From: Gammaproteobacteria bacterium
Lineage (GTDB): Bacteria > Pseudomonadota > Gammaproteobacteria > Eutrophobiales > Eutrophobiaceae
DNA: 57,935 nucleotides
Direction of reading: 5' to 3'
Assembly: GCA_016179185.1 (NCBI GenBank)
Contig: JACORW010000038.1
Coordinates: forward strand, 1 to 57,935
The notes beneath the pieces were generated by a model, which was not told the origin of the DNA, did no database searches, and saw nothing but the letters and a program-made list of their open reading frames with translations. The translations under genes were made by a program, and so were the position numbers. The first letter of the stretch is position 1. Each line of letters opens with the position of its first letter. Of the stretch, positions 36,755 to 45,197 are shown piece by piece.

Positions 36755-38284
36755 ATGAAGGATTTCGGCAAAGATCCGCTGACCGTGGGCATCGTGGGCG
36801 CCGGTGTCATGGGCCGGGGCATTGCGCAGGTGGCCGCGGCGGGAGGCATGGACGTGCTGCTGTTTGACGCCGACACGGCGATGGTCGCAACGGCCCGGAA
36901 ATTTTCCGGCGAGATGTTTACCCGCGCGGCGGAGAAAAGGCGCATGACGGCGGACGCGGCGCGGGCCGCGACCGATCGCATCCGCGCGGCCGCCGGGCTG
37001 AATGATTTTGCCCGCTGCGACATCGTCGTCGAGGCCATCGTCGAGAAACTGGACGCCAAGCAGTCGGTGTTCCGGGAGCTCGAATCCATCGTTTCGGACG
37101 ACTGTATCCTCGCGACCAATACATCGTCATTGTCCGTGACCGAAGTGGCCGCCGCGTGCCGCCGCCCGCAGCGCGCAGCGGGCTGTCATTTTTTCAACCC
37201 CGTGCCGCTGATGAAGCTGGTGGAAGTCATCGGCGGCGCGCGTACCGGGCCGCGCGTAATCGCGGCGCTGGTGGAGCTGGCGCGACGCGTCGGGCACACG
37301 CCGGTCGTTGTTTCCGATTCGCCGGGTTTTCTCGTCAACCACGTCGGGCGCGGCATGGTGACCGAGGGGCTGCGGATTGTGCAGGAAAACGTCACCGAGC
37401 CCCATGTGATCGATCGCATAATGCGCGAGTGCGCCGGGTTCCGGATGGGGCCCTTTGAGTTGATGGACCTGACCGGGCTTGATGTCACATTCCCGGTATC
37501 GGAACAGGTGTACAACCAGTTTTTCCATGAGCCGCGCCTGAAGCCGACGCCCATGCAACGGCGCCGGTATCTCGCGGGCCTTCTGGGCCGCAAGAGCGGG
37601 CGCGGTTTTTATTCCTATGAAGGCGACAAACGGGTCGAGCCGACGGAACCCCAGGCGCCGAAGGCCGGCAAAAGCGCCAGGTTCTGGGTCAACCCGGCGG
37701 AGCCGGCGCTGGCGAAAAAGCTTAAGGCATTGATAAAGGAGTGCGACGGGGTATTGGACCGGGGCAGAAAACCCGGCCGCAACAGCATCGCGCTGGTCAC
37801 GCCCCTGGGACTCGATGCGACGACCGCGACGCTGGACGAGAAACTGCCCGCGGGGCGCACGCTCGCAGTGGATGTGCTGCTGGATGTCGCCAGGCGCATC
37901 ACGTTGATGCCGACACCGGCCACGGAACAGGACATCATCAATCATGCCTGGGCCGTGCTTGCGAGGGGCGGCCGCTCCGTGTCCGTGATCCGGGACAGCG
38001 GCGGCTTTGTCGGCCAGCGCATGGTGGCCGCGATCGTCAACACGGCATGCGAAGTGGCGCAGCAGGGGATCGCGGCACCCGCGGACATTGACACCGGCGC
38101 AAAATTGGGCCTCGGCTATCCGAAAGGCCCGCTGGAACTCGGCGACGCCATCGGCCCGGCGGTGGTGCTGCGGATCCTCGAGAATCTGCACCGGGTGTAC
38201 GCGGATCCGCGCTATCGGCCGAGCACCTGGCTGAGCCGGCGGGCGAGGCTCGGGATGTCGTTGTTGCAGGAGGAGAGGCAATAG
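36755..38284 (+). CDS. 3-hydroxyacyl-CoA dehydrogenase (PaaH-like)
   Basis: NAD-dependent dehydrogenase of 509 residues with two C-terminal 3HCDH domains. The Rossmann motif GIVGAGVMGRGIAQ opens the protein. The catalytic histidine region reads GCHFFNPVPLMKLVEVI near residue 145, followed by DSPGFLVNHVGRGM. The second domain contains DSGGFVGQRMVAAIVNTACEVAQQG and LGLGYPKGPLELGD. Length and two-domain layout match PaaH/PaaC of phenylacetate breakdown. The next gene is a beta-ketoadipyl-type thiolase, which strengthens that view. GGAGG precedes the ATG at 36755. Confidence 0.93.
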   Translation: MKDFGKDPLTVGIVGAGVMGRGIAQVAAAGGMDVLLFDADTAMVATARKFSGEMFTRAAEKRRMTADAARAATDRIRAAAGLNDFARCDIVVEAIVEKLDAKQSVFRELESIVSDDCILATNTSSLSVTEVAAACRRPQRAAGCHFFNPVPLMKLVEVIGGARTGPRVIAALVELARRVGHTPVVVSDSPGFLVNHVGRGMVTEGLRIVQENVTEPHVIDRIMRECAGFRMGPFELMDLTGLDVTFPVSEQVYNQFFHEPRLKPTPMQRRRYLAGLLGRKSGRGFYSYEGDKRVEPTEPQAPKAGKSARFWVNPAEPALAKKLKALIKECDGVLDRGRKPGRNSIALVTPLGLDATTATLDEKLPAGRTLAVDVLLDVARRITLMPTPATEQDIINHAWAVLARGGRSVSVIRDSGGFVGQRMVAAIVNTACEVAQQGIAAPADIDTGAKLGLGYPKGPLELGDAIGPAVVLRILENLHRVYADPRYRPSTWLSRRARLGMSLLQEERQ

Positions 38285-38286
38285 CG

Positions 38287-38480
38287 AGAAGCGTATCTCA
38301 GAGAAATACCATATCGCTGCCCGTTCGTGAAACGCATCTCGCTGGCGAAAATATAGCTTGACAGAATACAAAGGTATTCAGAACTATCTGCGTGACCAAC
38401 CAGCCACCAGCCACCAGCCACCAGCCACCAGCCACCAGCCACCAGCCACCAGCCACCAGCCACCAGCCACCAGCCACCAG
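38287..38480. repeat. Heptamer-armed element, CCACCAG type with CGTATCTC-related left part
   Basis: The right part is about eleven CAGCCAC heptamers (38401-38480). The left part (38287-38337) carries an inverted pair built from GCGTATCTC/ACGCATCTCGC words, like the element at 2041-2130. The middle contains AGCTTGACAGAATAC, similar to the ATTTGACA word in copies A and B. It may be a composite of two element types. It fills the 247-bp gap between the dehydrogenase and thiolase genes. Confidence 0.8.
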
Positions 38481-38531
38481 ATACGAGATCCATCAGTCAT
38501 AAGTGAATGATGCCACGATGCCCGGGAGCCA

Positions 38532-39746
38532 GTGACTGTGAACGATGTCTTCATTTTCGATGGTATCCCCACCCCGTGCGGGCGCCACGGCGGTGCGATT
38601 GCCAAAGTGCGTCCCGATGAGCTGCTGGCGGGGTGCATCCGGGAAGTGATGCAGCGTGTCGGCATTGACGGCAGCCTCATCGAGGATGTGATCGCCGGCG
38701 ACACCAACCAGGCTGGCGAGGATTGCCGCAACGTGGCGCGGAACGCGGCACTGCTGGCCGGGTTGCCGGTGACTGTGCCGGGGCAGACCGTGAACCGGCT
38801 GTGCGGCAGCGGCATCGCCGCGCTGCTGGACGGCACGCGCGCACTGCGCTGCGGCGAGGGACAGTTGATCATCGCCGCCGGCGTGGAGAGCATGAGCCGC
38901 GCGCCGTGGGTGATGTCCAAGGCAGATTCCGCCTACGCCCGCACCCAGGAGCTGTTCGACTCCACCATCGGTTGGCGATTCTCCAATTCGCGCTTCATTG
39001 CGCAGTTCGGCGGCGACACCATGCCGGAGACCGCCGACAACATTGCGAAGGATTTGAATATCGGCCGCGAGGACAGCGATCGTTTCGCGCTGGCTTCGCA
39101 GCAGAAATATACGCGCGCGAAGGCGGCCGGGTTTTACGCAGACGAATTGATGTCCGTGGAAGTCCCGGCCGAGCGGCGCAAGGACCCGCCGCGTAATGTG
39201 CGCGAGGACGAGCCTCCCCGGGGCGATATCACGCTGGAATCCCTGGCAAAGCTGAAGCCTCTGCAAAAGGACGGCGTCGTCACCGCCGGCAATGCCTCGG
39301 GCATCAATGACGGCGCCGCGGCGCTGCTCATCGGCACTCGGGAGATGGGCGAAAAACTGGGGTTGAGGCCGCGTGCGCGGATCGTTGCCGGCGCCGTGGC
39401 CGGTGTCGAGCCCCGCATAATGGGTCTGGGTCCGGTCCCCGCATCCCGGAAGGCATTGCAACGCGCAGGCCTTGCGCTCAAGGACATGGACGTGTTGGAA
39501 CTGAACGAGGCCTTCGCAACCCAGGTGCTGGGATGTCTCAAGCAGTTGCAGATTCCATTCGATGACACCCGCGTGAATCCAAACGGGGGCGCCATCGCCA
39601 TCGGCCATCCGCTCGGCGCCTCCGGCATCCGCCTCGTGTTGACGGCGATGCGCCAGCTTGAGGCGTCAGGTTCACGCTACGCCCTGTGCACCATGTGCAT
39701 TGGTTTGGGGCAGGGTATTGCCGTCGTGCTGGAGCGCTCGCGCTGA
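38532..39746 (+). CDS. Thiolase, beta-ketoadipyl-CoA/3-oxoadipyl type
   Basis: Thiolase of about 404 residues resembling PaaJ/PcaF. The acyl-binding Cys91 is in NRLCGSGIAALLDG. RVNPNGGAIAIGHPLGASGIRLVLTA and CTMCIGLGQGIAVVLE complete the active site. VESMSRAPWVM and the loop SKADSAYARTQELFDSTIGWRF fit the beta-ketoadipyl group. Two GTG starts compete: 38532, three bases from a GGGAG site, and 38538, nine bases from it. The second may be real. It likely follows the PaaH-like enzyme in one pathway. Confidence 0.92.
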   Translation: MTVNDVFIFDGIPTPCGRHGGAIAKVRPDELLAGCIREVMQRVGIDGSLIEDVIAGDTNQAGEDCRNVARNAALLAGLPVTVPGQTVNRLCGSGIAALLDGTRALRCGEGQLIIAAGVESMSRAPWVMSKADSAYARTQELFDSTIGWRFSNSRFIAQFGGDTMPETADNIAKDLNIGREDSDRFALASQQKYTRAKAAGFYADELMSVEVPAERRKDPPRNVREDEPPRGDITLESLAKLKPLQKDGVVTAGNASGINDGAAALLIGTREMGEKLGLRPRARIVAGAVAGVEPRIMGLGPVPASRKALQRAGLALKDMDVLELNEAFATQVLGCLKQLQIPFDDTRVNPNGGAIAIGHPLGASGIRLVLTAMRQLEASGSRYALCTMCIGLGQGIAVVLERSR

Positions 39747-39876
39747 GGCATCGTTCCCCGCACCGTGCGCGCGAAGTACGCACCGGAATCTGCTGCAAAT
39801 GCACAACGGTCGGTCCGCCAATATGGGATCCGACGCTCGTCTGATATGTAAATTGGAAAAGTTGTTCAAGCGTTTA

Positions 39877-40257
39877 TCATTTGCGCTCTTTGCCGAGCAA
39901 CGAATTCAGATCGGCGAAAGGTTTGAACGTGGCGGAGGCGTGGGGTGACGACGGCGCGGGTCGGGTCGGCGCCGGCTCAACGGCCTGCGCATGCCGCGCA
40001 TGCTCATCTTCGTGACAGTAAATGCACAATAATTCCCAGTTGCTGCCGTCCCCGGGATTGTTGTCATGATCATGATCCCGGTGATGCACGGTGAGCTCCT
40101 GCACGTTCTGGCGCGTGAACTCGCGCCCGCAACGGCCGCACACCCAGGGGAACAGCTTCAGCGCCTGCTCGCGATAGGACAGCGCCCGCGCCTCGCTCTC
40201 GCGTCGCGCCCGGGCGACGATATCTTCCGGTCCTCGTTTGTCTGCGGGGGCAGCCAT
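39877..40257 (-). CDS. yajD: YajD family HNH nuclease
   Basis: HNH endonuclease-fold protein of 126 residues. Zinc cysteines CGRCG and CIYCH flank the HNH core LTVHHRDHDHDNNPGDGSNWELLCIYCHEDEH. The N terminus (ADKRGPEDIVARARRESEARALSYREQALKLFPWVC) is typical of YajD. The cellular role is not known. It is a single gene convergent with the thiolase. Confidence 0.92.
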   Translation of the reverse strand: MAAPADKRGPEDIVARARRESEARALSYREQALKLFPWVCGRCGREFTRQNVQELTVHHRDHDHDNNPGDGSNWELLCIYCHEDEHARHAQAVEPAPTRPAPSSPHASATFKPFADLNSLLGKERK

Positions 40258-40353
40258 ACCTACCGGTAACTCTAGTCCAAAATTTTCCCGCCTGCCGGGT
40301 GGGCGCCGCAGCTTCCCTTATAATCACAGCACATTCCCACGCCGCCCATTACC

Positions 40354-40838
40354 ATGGCCATCCCCAAAAACCCCCGCGACGACGGGGAATACATCAATTC
40401 CCTGGGCCGGGGCCTCTCGGTACTGCGCGCCTTCTTGAAGGATCGCCCCGAGATGACATTGAGCGAAGTCGCCGCCGCCGAATTGAGCGCTGCGGTGGCG
40501 TGACGCTGCCTGCACACGGTGGAACACCTGGGCTACGTGGGCAGGCGCGGAAAGCTGTTCCTGCTGCGGCCGGAAATCGTGACGTTTGCCTCCGCCTACC
40601 TGGAATCCATGAATCTGGCGGAGGTCGTACGCCCGCATCAGCAGGAGATCCGGGATCACCCCGGCGACAATTCGTCCCTGGCAGTGCTGTCCCAATACGA
40701 CTTCCTGTACCTTTGCATGTCTCCACCAATTGCATGATCCGGCTTGCGGCGCGGGTGGGCACGCGCTTCCCCGCCTATGCCACATCCCTGGGGCGGGTGT
40801 CGCTGGCCGGTCAAAGTGCCGACGCGTCAAACGACTAA
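40354..40838 (+). pseudogene. IclR family regulator (PcaR/PobR type), disrupted
   Basis: The frame from ATG 40354 reads DGEYINSLGRGLSVLRAFLKDRPEMTLSEVAAAE, the start of IclR regulators of the protocatechuate type. It hits TGA at 40501 where the recognition helix should continue. The same frame resumes with CLHTVEHLGYVGRRGKLFLLRPEIV and stops again at 40735. After a frameshift, another frame gives RLAARVGTRFPAYATSLGRV and ends at 40838. At least two lesions and a missing C-terminal half show it is dead. A transposase remnant follows directly. Confidence 0.82.
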
Positions 40839-40877
40839 TTCCGGAAAGTGTAACTGCGCGCGCGTACCGACAAGACG

Positions 40878-41283
40878 GTGACGTCGGCGGCGAAGCTCCG
40901 GCAGATCCTGAAACTGGTGCGGAAAAAGGGTTATGCCTCGGCGCAGGATGAAAGTGCGGGGCGCCAGGCGGAGCAGCCGGGACGTGCCTTTACTGGGGTC
41001 GGGAAAGGGGAGTGGGCGGCGACGAAAGGCTACTACCGGCTGATGGATCAGCCGGCCGACTCGGCGGTGACGATGGAAGCGATTTTGCAGCCGCATCGGG
41101 AGCAGACATTGCGGATGCAAGCGCATGCGCGCGTCGAGCGCTTACAACGGGCGATTGCCATCAACCTCGTCATTGCCTGGCGCATCATGGTGATGACCCT
41201 GCCCGGTCGTGAAGTCCCGGAGCTGCCGGCAGAAGTGTTGTTCTCCGACTTGGAAATAGAAGTGCTTCTAGCTCTGCAGGAAT
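40878..41283 (+). mobile_element. IS4/Tn5-type transposase remnant with internal deletion
   Basis: One reading frame joins a Tn5-like N-terminal segment (EWAATKGYYRLMDQPADSAVTMEAILQPHREQTL) directly to a C-terminal transposase segment (RLQRAIAINLVIAWRIMVMTLPGREVPELPAEVLF). The DDE catalytic core between them, about 300 residues, is missing. Terminal inverted repeats were not found. It is non-autonomous debris and may have helped to truncate the IclR gene before it. Confidence 0.7.
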
Positions 41284-41301
41284 TATGGATAAGGGGCAGG
41301 G

Positions 41302-41994
41302 CTAGCCGCTGCCCCGGTTTCCAATACGGTCGTCGTTGCGTCGGTTGAGGATGACCCAGATTGCCACGGCGGGCTCGTTGCCAATCGCCCACAGCCGATG
41401 GGGCTGATGTGCGCTGAAGGAGATGGAGTCACCGGCCTTCAACTCGTATTTTTCGAACCCGATCTGCAAACCCAGCCTGCCCGATATCACGTAGGCGTAC
41501 TCCTTGCCTCCATGCCGGAAAAGGGAATCCTCAGGGCACGATTCTGCTCCCACCGCATAGACCACGTAGAGGAACTCCACTTCGTCTTCCGGACGCGCGG
41601 TCAGGCGTTCCCACAGCACGCCGCCCGCCAGGCGTAAGCGCTCTCGGCTATCGCCCCGCTGAACAGGGCCCTCCGCGCCCGGTGGATTCCGGTTGTCAAC
41701 CCGCGTCTGTGTTCGCACGCGTTTAGAATGGCTGAACAGCTCATCGATCGACATTTTGAAAATGGTTGCCAGCGACCAGAGCGTGCTCACGGAGGGCATG
41801 ACAAGCCCATTCTCGATCTGGGAGATCATGCTCGGCGAAACGTTGACGCGGCGCGCGACCTCCCGAAGACTTATCCCTTGGCGGTTGCGCTCCAGTCGAA
41901 GCCGCTTTCCGAGGTAGGCGAGGTCCGGCGTGCTCACTTTATGGTGCAGCGGGTGCGGGTCAACGGCTTGCTTAGCGCGAGTCTTGGTGTCCAT
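41302..41994 (-). CDS. XRE-family HTH regulator with cupin domain, probable regulator of the 42-56 kb cluster
   Basis: Regulator of 230 residues. The HTH (LGKRLRLERNRQGISLREVARRVNVSPSMISQIENGLVMPSVSTLWSLATIF) begins near residue 28. A linker follows, then a cupin sensor (ESCPEDSLFRHGGKEYAYVISGRLGLQIG, LKAGDSISFSAHQPHRLWAI). It is divergent from the first of three near-identical promoter/operator modules, whose -35 box starts 32 bp from its ATG. It is therefore the best candidate to control the bicupin, TonB and MetE-like transcription units. The effector is unknown. Confidence 0.88.
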   Translation of the reverse strand: MDTKTRAKQAVDPHPLHHKVSTPDLAYLGKRLRLERNRQGISLREVARRVNVSPSMISQIENGLVMPSVSTLWSLATIFKMSIDELFSHSKRVRTQTRVDNRNPPGAEGPVQRGDSRERLRLAGGVLWERLTARPEDEVEFLYVVYAVGAESCPEDSLFRHGGKEYAYVISGRLGLQIGFEKYELKAGDSISFSAHQPHRLWAIGNEPAVAIWVILNRRNDDRIGNRGSG

Positions 41995-42025
41995 GGTTTT
42001 TAAAACTCTGAGGCGCCTGAACGCC

Positions 42026-42075
42026 TTGACAGGCGTGCTGTTAAGATATTATAAACGAGTTTATCAGGCATAAAC
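42026..42075 (+). promoter_or_regulatory. Promoter/operator module a (shared with 48.4 and 54.2 kb)
   Basis: TTGACA (42026-42031), a 17-bp spacer and TTATAA (42049-42054) form a near-consensus sigma70 promoter. ATAAAC (42051), GTTTAT (42059) and ATAAAC (42070) form overlapping inverted repeats over and after the -10. The block CTGTTAAGATATTATAAAC is identical in module b. The module points toward the MetE-like gene and lies next to the XRE-cupin start. Repressor binding here would block RNA polymerase; that is an inference. Confidence 0.75.
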
Positions 42076-42106
42076 ATTTTTGGTCTTCAGGGGAGAGTCC
42101 TTTCGG

Positions 42107-42286
42107 GGCATTATGCCCGCAAGCCGACGAGATCAAGGTGTTTCTCCGTTACGTCGGGGTGCAGCGATCGCAATGGCCCTCGCGACGTATTGTTGTTCGG
42201 CCCGCCCTGAAGGGGTTCCGGTCGCACCGTTCGATATCCGCGATCCGCGCACGCTTCATTTGTTCCGCATGACCGATGACGTATAG
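42107..42286 (+). pseudogene. Internally deleted remnant of the bicupin gene
   Basis: After module a the sequence carries CATTATG and then a frame reading ADEIKVFLRYVG, matching the start of the bicupin at 48327 (ADEIKLLPAYAG). After a gap in homology, a second frame reads RPEGVPVAPFDIRDPRTLHLFRMTDD, matching the bicupin's middle (PPEGVPVEPLDIRDPRTRHFFRMTDD), then stops at 42286. So promoter plus gene start were copied, and the copy was deleted internally and broken. It forms the leader of the MetE-like gene. Confidence 0.8.
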
Positions 42287-42354
42287 CGCGCTTGCCGTAT
42301 AAGCAGCGGGCAACGCGCTACCGGGCACCGCCAGTCCAGGCAACAGGAGATCAA

Positions 42355-43482
42355 ATGGACACGAAGATTGTCGACACCATCCTACCGACGACCATGGTTG
42401 GGTCGTATCCACGACCGCACTGGTACATGCGCCAGTTGCTGGGCCGCGACATTCGGGTCGCCTTCAAGGAAGTCCGGTTCGAGGAAGAGTATAACGACGC
42501 GATAGGGGCGATCATCCGCGATCAGGAAGATGCGGGGCTCGACATCCTCACCGATGGCAACATGTGGTACGACGACTACGTCGGCGTGATCGGGTCGTTC
42601 TGCTGGTACCTGTACGAGCGTATCCCGGGGTTCCAGCCGGCCAAGGAGCCGCACCCGTTGGAAGCTGGCGCGACCGGACGGAACAAGATGATCGAGCTGA
42701 TGGCCGACTGGGGCGGTGTCATCAACAGCGGACCGGTCTCCCGCGGGCCGATTCGCTGGGCCGATCTCTACAAGATCTCCGCACGGTACACCCGGCGACC
42801 TCTCAAGGTGTCAATCGGCGCGGGTCCGATCAACCTGGCGTGGCACGTCTATTTCAAGCACTACAAGGATGCCAGGGAGCTGAGCTTCGCCCTGGCACCG
42901 ATCTTCAACGCCGAGATGAAGGAAGTCGTCGAGGCCGGCGCGAAGTACCTGCAGATCGAGGATCTCGGGGCGTGGCTGCCGCTCTTTACGGGGAACAAGG
43001 ACGACTACAAGTGGATTCGCGAAGTCATCGAGCAGTGTTGCGACGGCGTGAAGGCGAAGATCGGCTGGCACTTCTGCTTCGGCAACGCCTGGGGCAACGA
43101 TATCCTGAGCTCGAGCTTCCCGGAAGGCTACCAGACGGCGCTGCCGTATTTCTTCGAGACGAAGGGCATCGACGAGTTCGTGCTCGACTACGCCAATCGT
43201 GGCATGGCCGGCATCGAGTTCCTGAAGAACCTCCCGAAGGACAAGGGCGTGCAGGTCGGCGTGCTCGACATCCGAACCATGATGATCGAGTCGCCCGACA
43301 CCATTGCGGATCGCATCCGGCGCGTCCTCGAGCACGTACCCGCGGAGAAAGTCACGCTCAGCACCGACTGCGGCATGAAACCTCTGTCCCGGATGGTCGC
43401 CAGGATGAAGCTCAAGTCGCTCGTCGAGGGCGCGAAGATCGTGCGTAAGGAACTGGGCGTGAAACAGGCGACAAGGGGATAG
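42355..43482 (+). CDS. MetE-like / epoxyalkane:CoM-transferase-like zinc protein
   Basis: Single-barrel member of the cobalamin-independent methionine synthase C-terminal superfamily, 375 residues. The zinc thiol-activating ligands are visible as His239-x-Cys241 (GWHFCFGN) and Cys339 (LSTDCGMKP). The N terminus TTMVGSYPRPHWYM and GLDILTDGNMWYDDY are typical. Full MetE has about 750 residues with two barrels, so this is not a standard methionine synthase. The size and H-x-C...C pattern also fit epoxyalkane:coenzyme M transferases. It should attach an alkyl or methyl group to a thiol. AGGAG precedes the ATG. Confidence 0.82.
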   Translation: MDTKIVDTILPTTMVGSYPRPHWYMRQLLGRDIRVAFKEVRFEEEYNDAIGAIIRDQEDAGLDILTDGNMWYDDYVGVIGSFCWYLYERIPGFQPAKEPHPLEAGATGRNKMIELMADWGGVINSGPVSRGPIRWADLYKISARYTRRPLKVSIGAGPINLAWHVYFKHYKDARELSFALAPIFNAEMKEVVEAGAKYLQIEDLGAWLPLFTGNKDDYKWIREVIEQCCDGVKAKIGWHFCFGNAWGNDILSSSFPEGYQTALPYFFETKGIDEFVLDYANRGMAGIEFLKNLPKDKGVQVGVLDIRTMMIESPDTIADRIRRVLEHVPAEKVTLSTDCGMKPLSRMVARMKLKSLVEGAKIVRKELGVKQATRG

Positions 43483-43533
43483 CTGAAGACTGTCGGCTGA
43501 CGGACAACTTCTCTGAATTTGGAGGATACTGAC

Positions 43534-44484
43534 ATGGTGGACAAGAAAATCATTGCAGTGGTCGGGGCGACGGGATCGCAAGGCGGCGGTCTTTGTGAGG
43601 CGATCTTGAGCGATCCCGGCGGCGGATTTGCGTGCCGCGCGATCACCCGCGATCCCGGCAAGGACAAGGCAAAGGCTCTTGCGGCGAAGGGTGCCGAGGT
43701 CGTCGCGGCGGATCTCGACGACGAGGCCAGCCTCGCCAGGGCATTCGCCGGCGCGCACGGCGTCTACGGTGTGACCAACTACTGGGAGATCTTCTCGGTG
43801 GGGAAGGAGCAGCAGCACGCCACCAACATCGCCAGGGCGGCCAAAGCCGCCAACGCGGCACACGTGATCTGGTCGACGCTGGAGGACACGACGCAGTGGG
43901 TTCCAGTCAGCGATACGCGGATGCCGACGCTGCAGGAGAAGTACAAGTGCCCCCACTTCGACTCCAAAGGCCAGATCGACCATGTTTTCACGGATCTGGG
44001 CCTTCCGGTCACGTTCCTGTTGACTTCCTTCTATTGGGACAACTTCTACCTGTTCGGCATGGGGCCGAAGAAAAGCGAGGACGGCATCTATACGCTGACT
44101 TTCCCGATCGGGAAGGCCAAGATGCCGGGTATCGCGGCCGAGGACATCGGAAAGTGCGCCTACGGCATCTTCAAGAAGGGAAGCGAGTTCATTCGCAAGC
44201 GGGTCGGCATTGCCGGCGAGCACCTGACCGGCGCCGAGATGGCCGAGAAGTGCAGCAAGGGGCTCGGCATCAAGTGCACGTTCAACGCCGTATCGGCCGA
44301 TGCGTATCGCAGCTTCGGGTTCCCCGGCGCCGAGGATCTGGGCAACATGTTCCAGATCTACGAGGAGTTCGAGCAGCAGTACCGGGCGCCCCGAAGCGTG
44401 GAGGCCTCGCGGGCGCTGGCGCCGTCCCTGATGAACTTCGACCAGTGGCTCGCGAAGAACAAGAGCAGGATTCCACTCGAGTAA
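43534..44484 (+). CDS. NmrA-like NAD(P)-binding protein
   Basis: Atypical SDR of 316 residues. The Rossmann motif is IIAVVGATGSQGGGLCEAIL, followed by RAITRDPGKDKAKALAAKGAEVVAADLDD and GVYGVTNYWEIFS. The classical YxxxK pair is absent as in NmrA/HSCARG redox-sensor proteins; HFDSKGQIDHVF may supply the functional lysine. It could be a reductase or an NADPH sensor. It lies 51 bp after the MetE-like gene with a GGAGG site, so it is in the same operon. Confidence 0.85.
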   Translation: MVDKKIIAVVGATGSQGGGLCEAILSDPGGGFACRAITRDPGKDKAKALAAKGAEVVAADLDDEASLARAFAGAHGVYGVTNYWEIFSVGKEQQHATNIARAAKAANAAHVIWSTLEDTTQWVPVSDTRMPTLQEKYKCPHFDSKGQIDHVFTDLGLPVTFLLTSFYWDNFYLFGMGPKKSEDGIYTLTFPIGKAKMPGIAAEDIGKCAYGIFKKGSEFIRKRVGIAGEHLTGAEMAEKCSKGLGIKCTFNAVSADAYRSFGFPGAEDLGNMFQIYEEFEQQYRAPRSVEASRALAPSLMNFDQWLAKNKSRIPLE

Positions 44485-44511
44485 GCGGCGCGTCGGCGTC
44501 ATCATCCGGAG

Positions 44512-44543
44512 TCAGACCGCCTGGAGGGGGTGAACCAGGTCTG
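44512..44543 (+). terminator. Stem-loop after the NmrA-like gene
   Basis: TCAGAC and CTGG on the left pair with CCAG and GTCTGA on the right around a purine-rich loop, followed by TAATTTCT. It could be a weak rho-independent terminator before the DUF2165 gene. Its GTCAGACC word also resembles a degenerate GGGGTCAGACCCC repeat. Confidence 0.4.
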
Positions 44544-44575
44544 ATAATTTCTAGAATTTAACGGGGGGAATTCTG

Positions 44576-45049
44576 ATGAGAATAATAAAAACGCTGCTGG
44601 TCGCCGGCATGGCCCTGATGCTTACCCTGGCTGCCTTCGGCAATATTACGATGTCAGACGGCGGTTATGGCGCAGTGCAGGGTGCAATAGGAATGCAAAC
44701 GACTTTCCAGCATCCCAACGCCATGTGGCGGGCCATTGAGAGCCCAATGTTGATCTGGTTGGCATTCGGTTTGATCGTGCTGTGCGAGACAGCCGGTGCC
44801 GTACTTTGCTGGATCGGGGCTGCAAGGATGTGGCAGGGCCGTGCTTCTAAAGAGCAGTTCGCCGCTGCCAAAGCGACGGCCTATCTGGGACTGGGGGTGG
44901 CGGCCTGTCTGTATTTCATCGGTTTCCTGGTAATCGCCCAGGAATATTTTCTGATGTGGCAGAGTACGGAGCTGAACGTATTGCAGGATGCATTTCGATT
45001 CTTTGCCTCGGCCGTACTAATCAGTTTATGGTTGAATACAGATGACTGA
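44576..45049 (+). CDS. DUF2165 family small integral membrane protein
   Basis: Membrane protein of 157 residues with four predicted helices: an N-terminal one (LLVAGMALMLTLAAFGN), a second around LIWLAFGLIVLCETAGAVLCW, a third around YLGLGVAACLYFIGFLVIAQEYF, and the C-terminal FFASAVLISLWL. MQTTFQHPNAMWRAI matches the DUF2165 signature between helices one and two. Function is unknown. A run of six G bases acts as ribosome binding site inside a small AATT-flanked palindrome. Confidence 0.85.
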   Translation: MRIIKTLLVAGMALMLTLAAFGNITMSDGGYGAVQGAIGMQTTFQHPNAMWRAIESPMLIWLAFGLIVLCETAGAVLCWIGAARMWQGRASKEQFAAAKATAYLGLGVAACLYFIGFLVIAQEYFLMWQSTELNVLQDAFRFFASAVLISLWLNTDD

Positions 45050-45197
45050 CTTCCGGTTTTGTCACGATCCTTTGCCGGAATTTCGCTCAGCTTTCGGCTC
45101 CAGCACGTCATTCCCACATTTTTAAGCCGGCCGCAGTCGGCGGTCTGCGCCGGCCGATCGATGCGGGTCTGATTCCGCATTTCACGACTACCATCCG

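Noticed and set aside
38401..38480. CCACCAG arrays considered as CRISPR repeats
   Set aside because: Units are 7 bp with no spacers, and there are no cas genes in the window.
42811..44505. Open frame of 564 codons on the minus strand opposite the MetE-like and NmrA-like genes
   Set aside because: It spans two real genes and their spacer in antisense, and no domain is recognisable.
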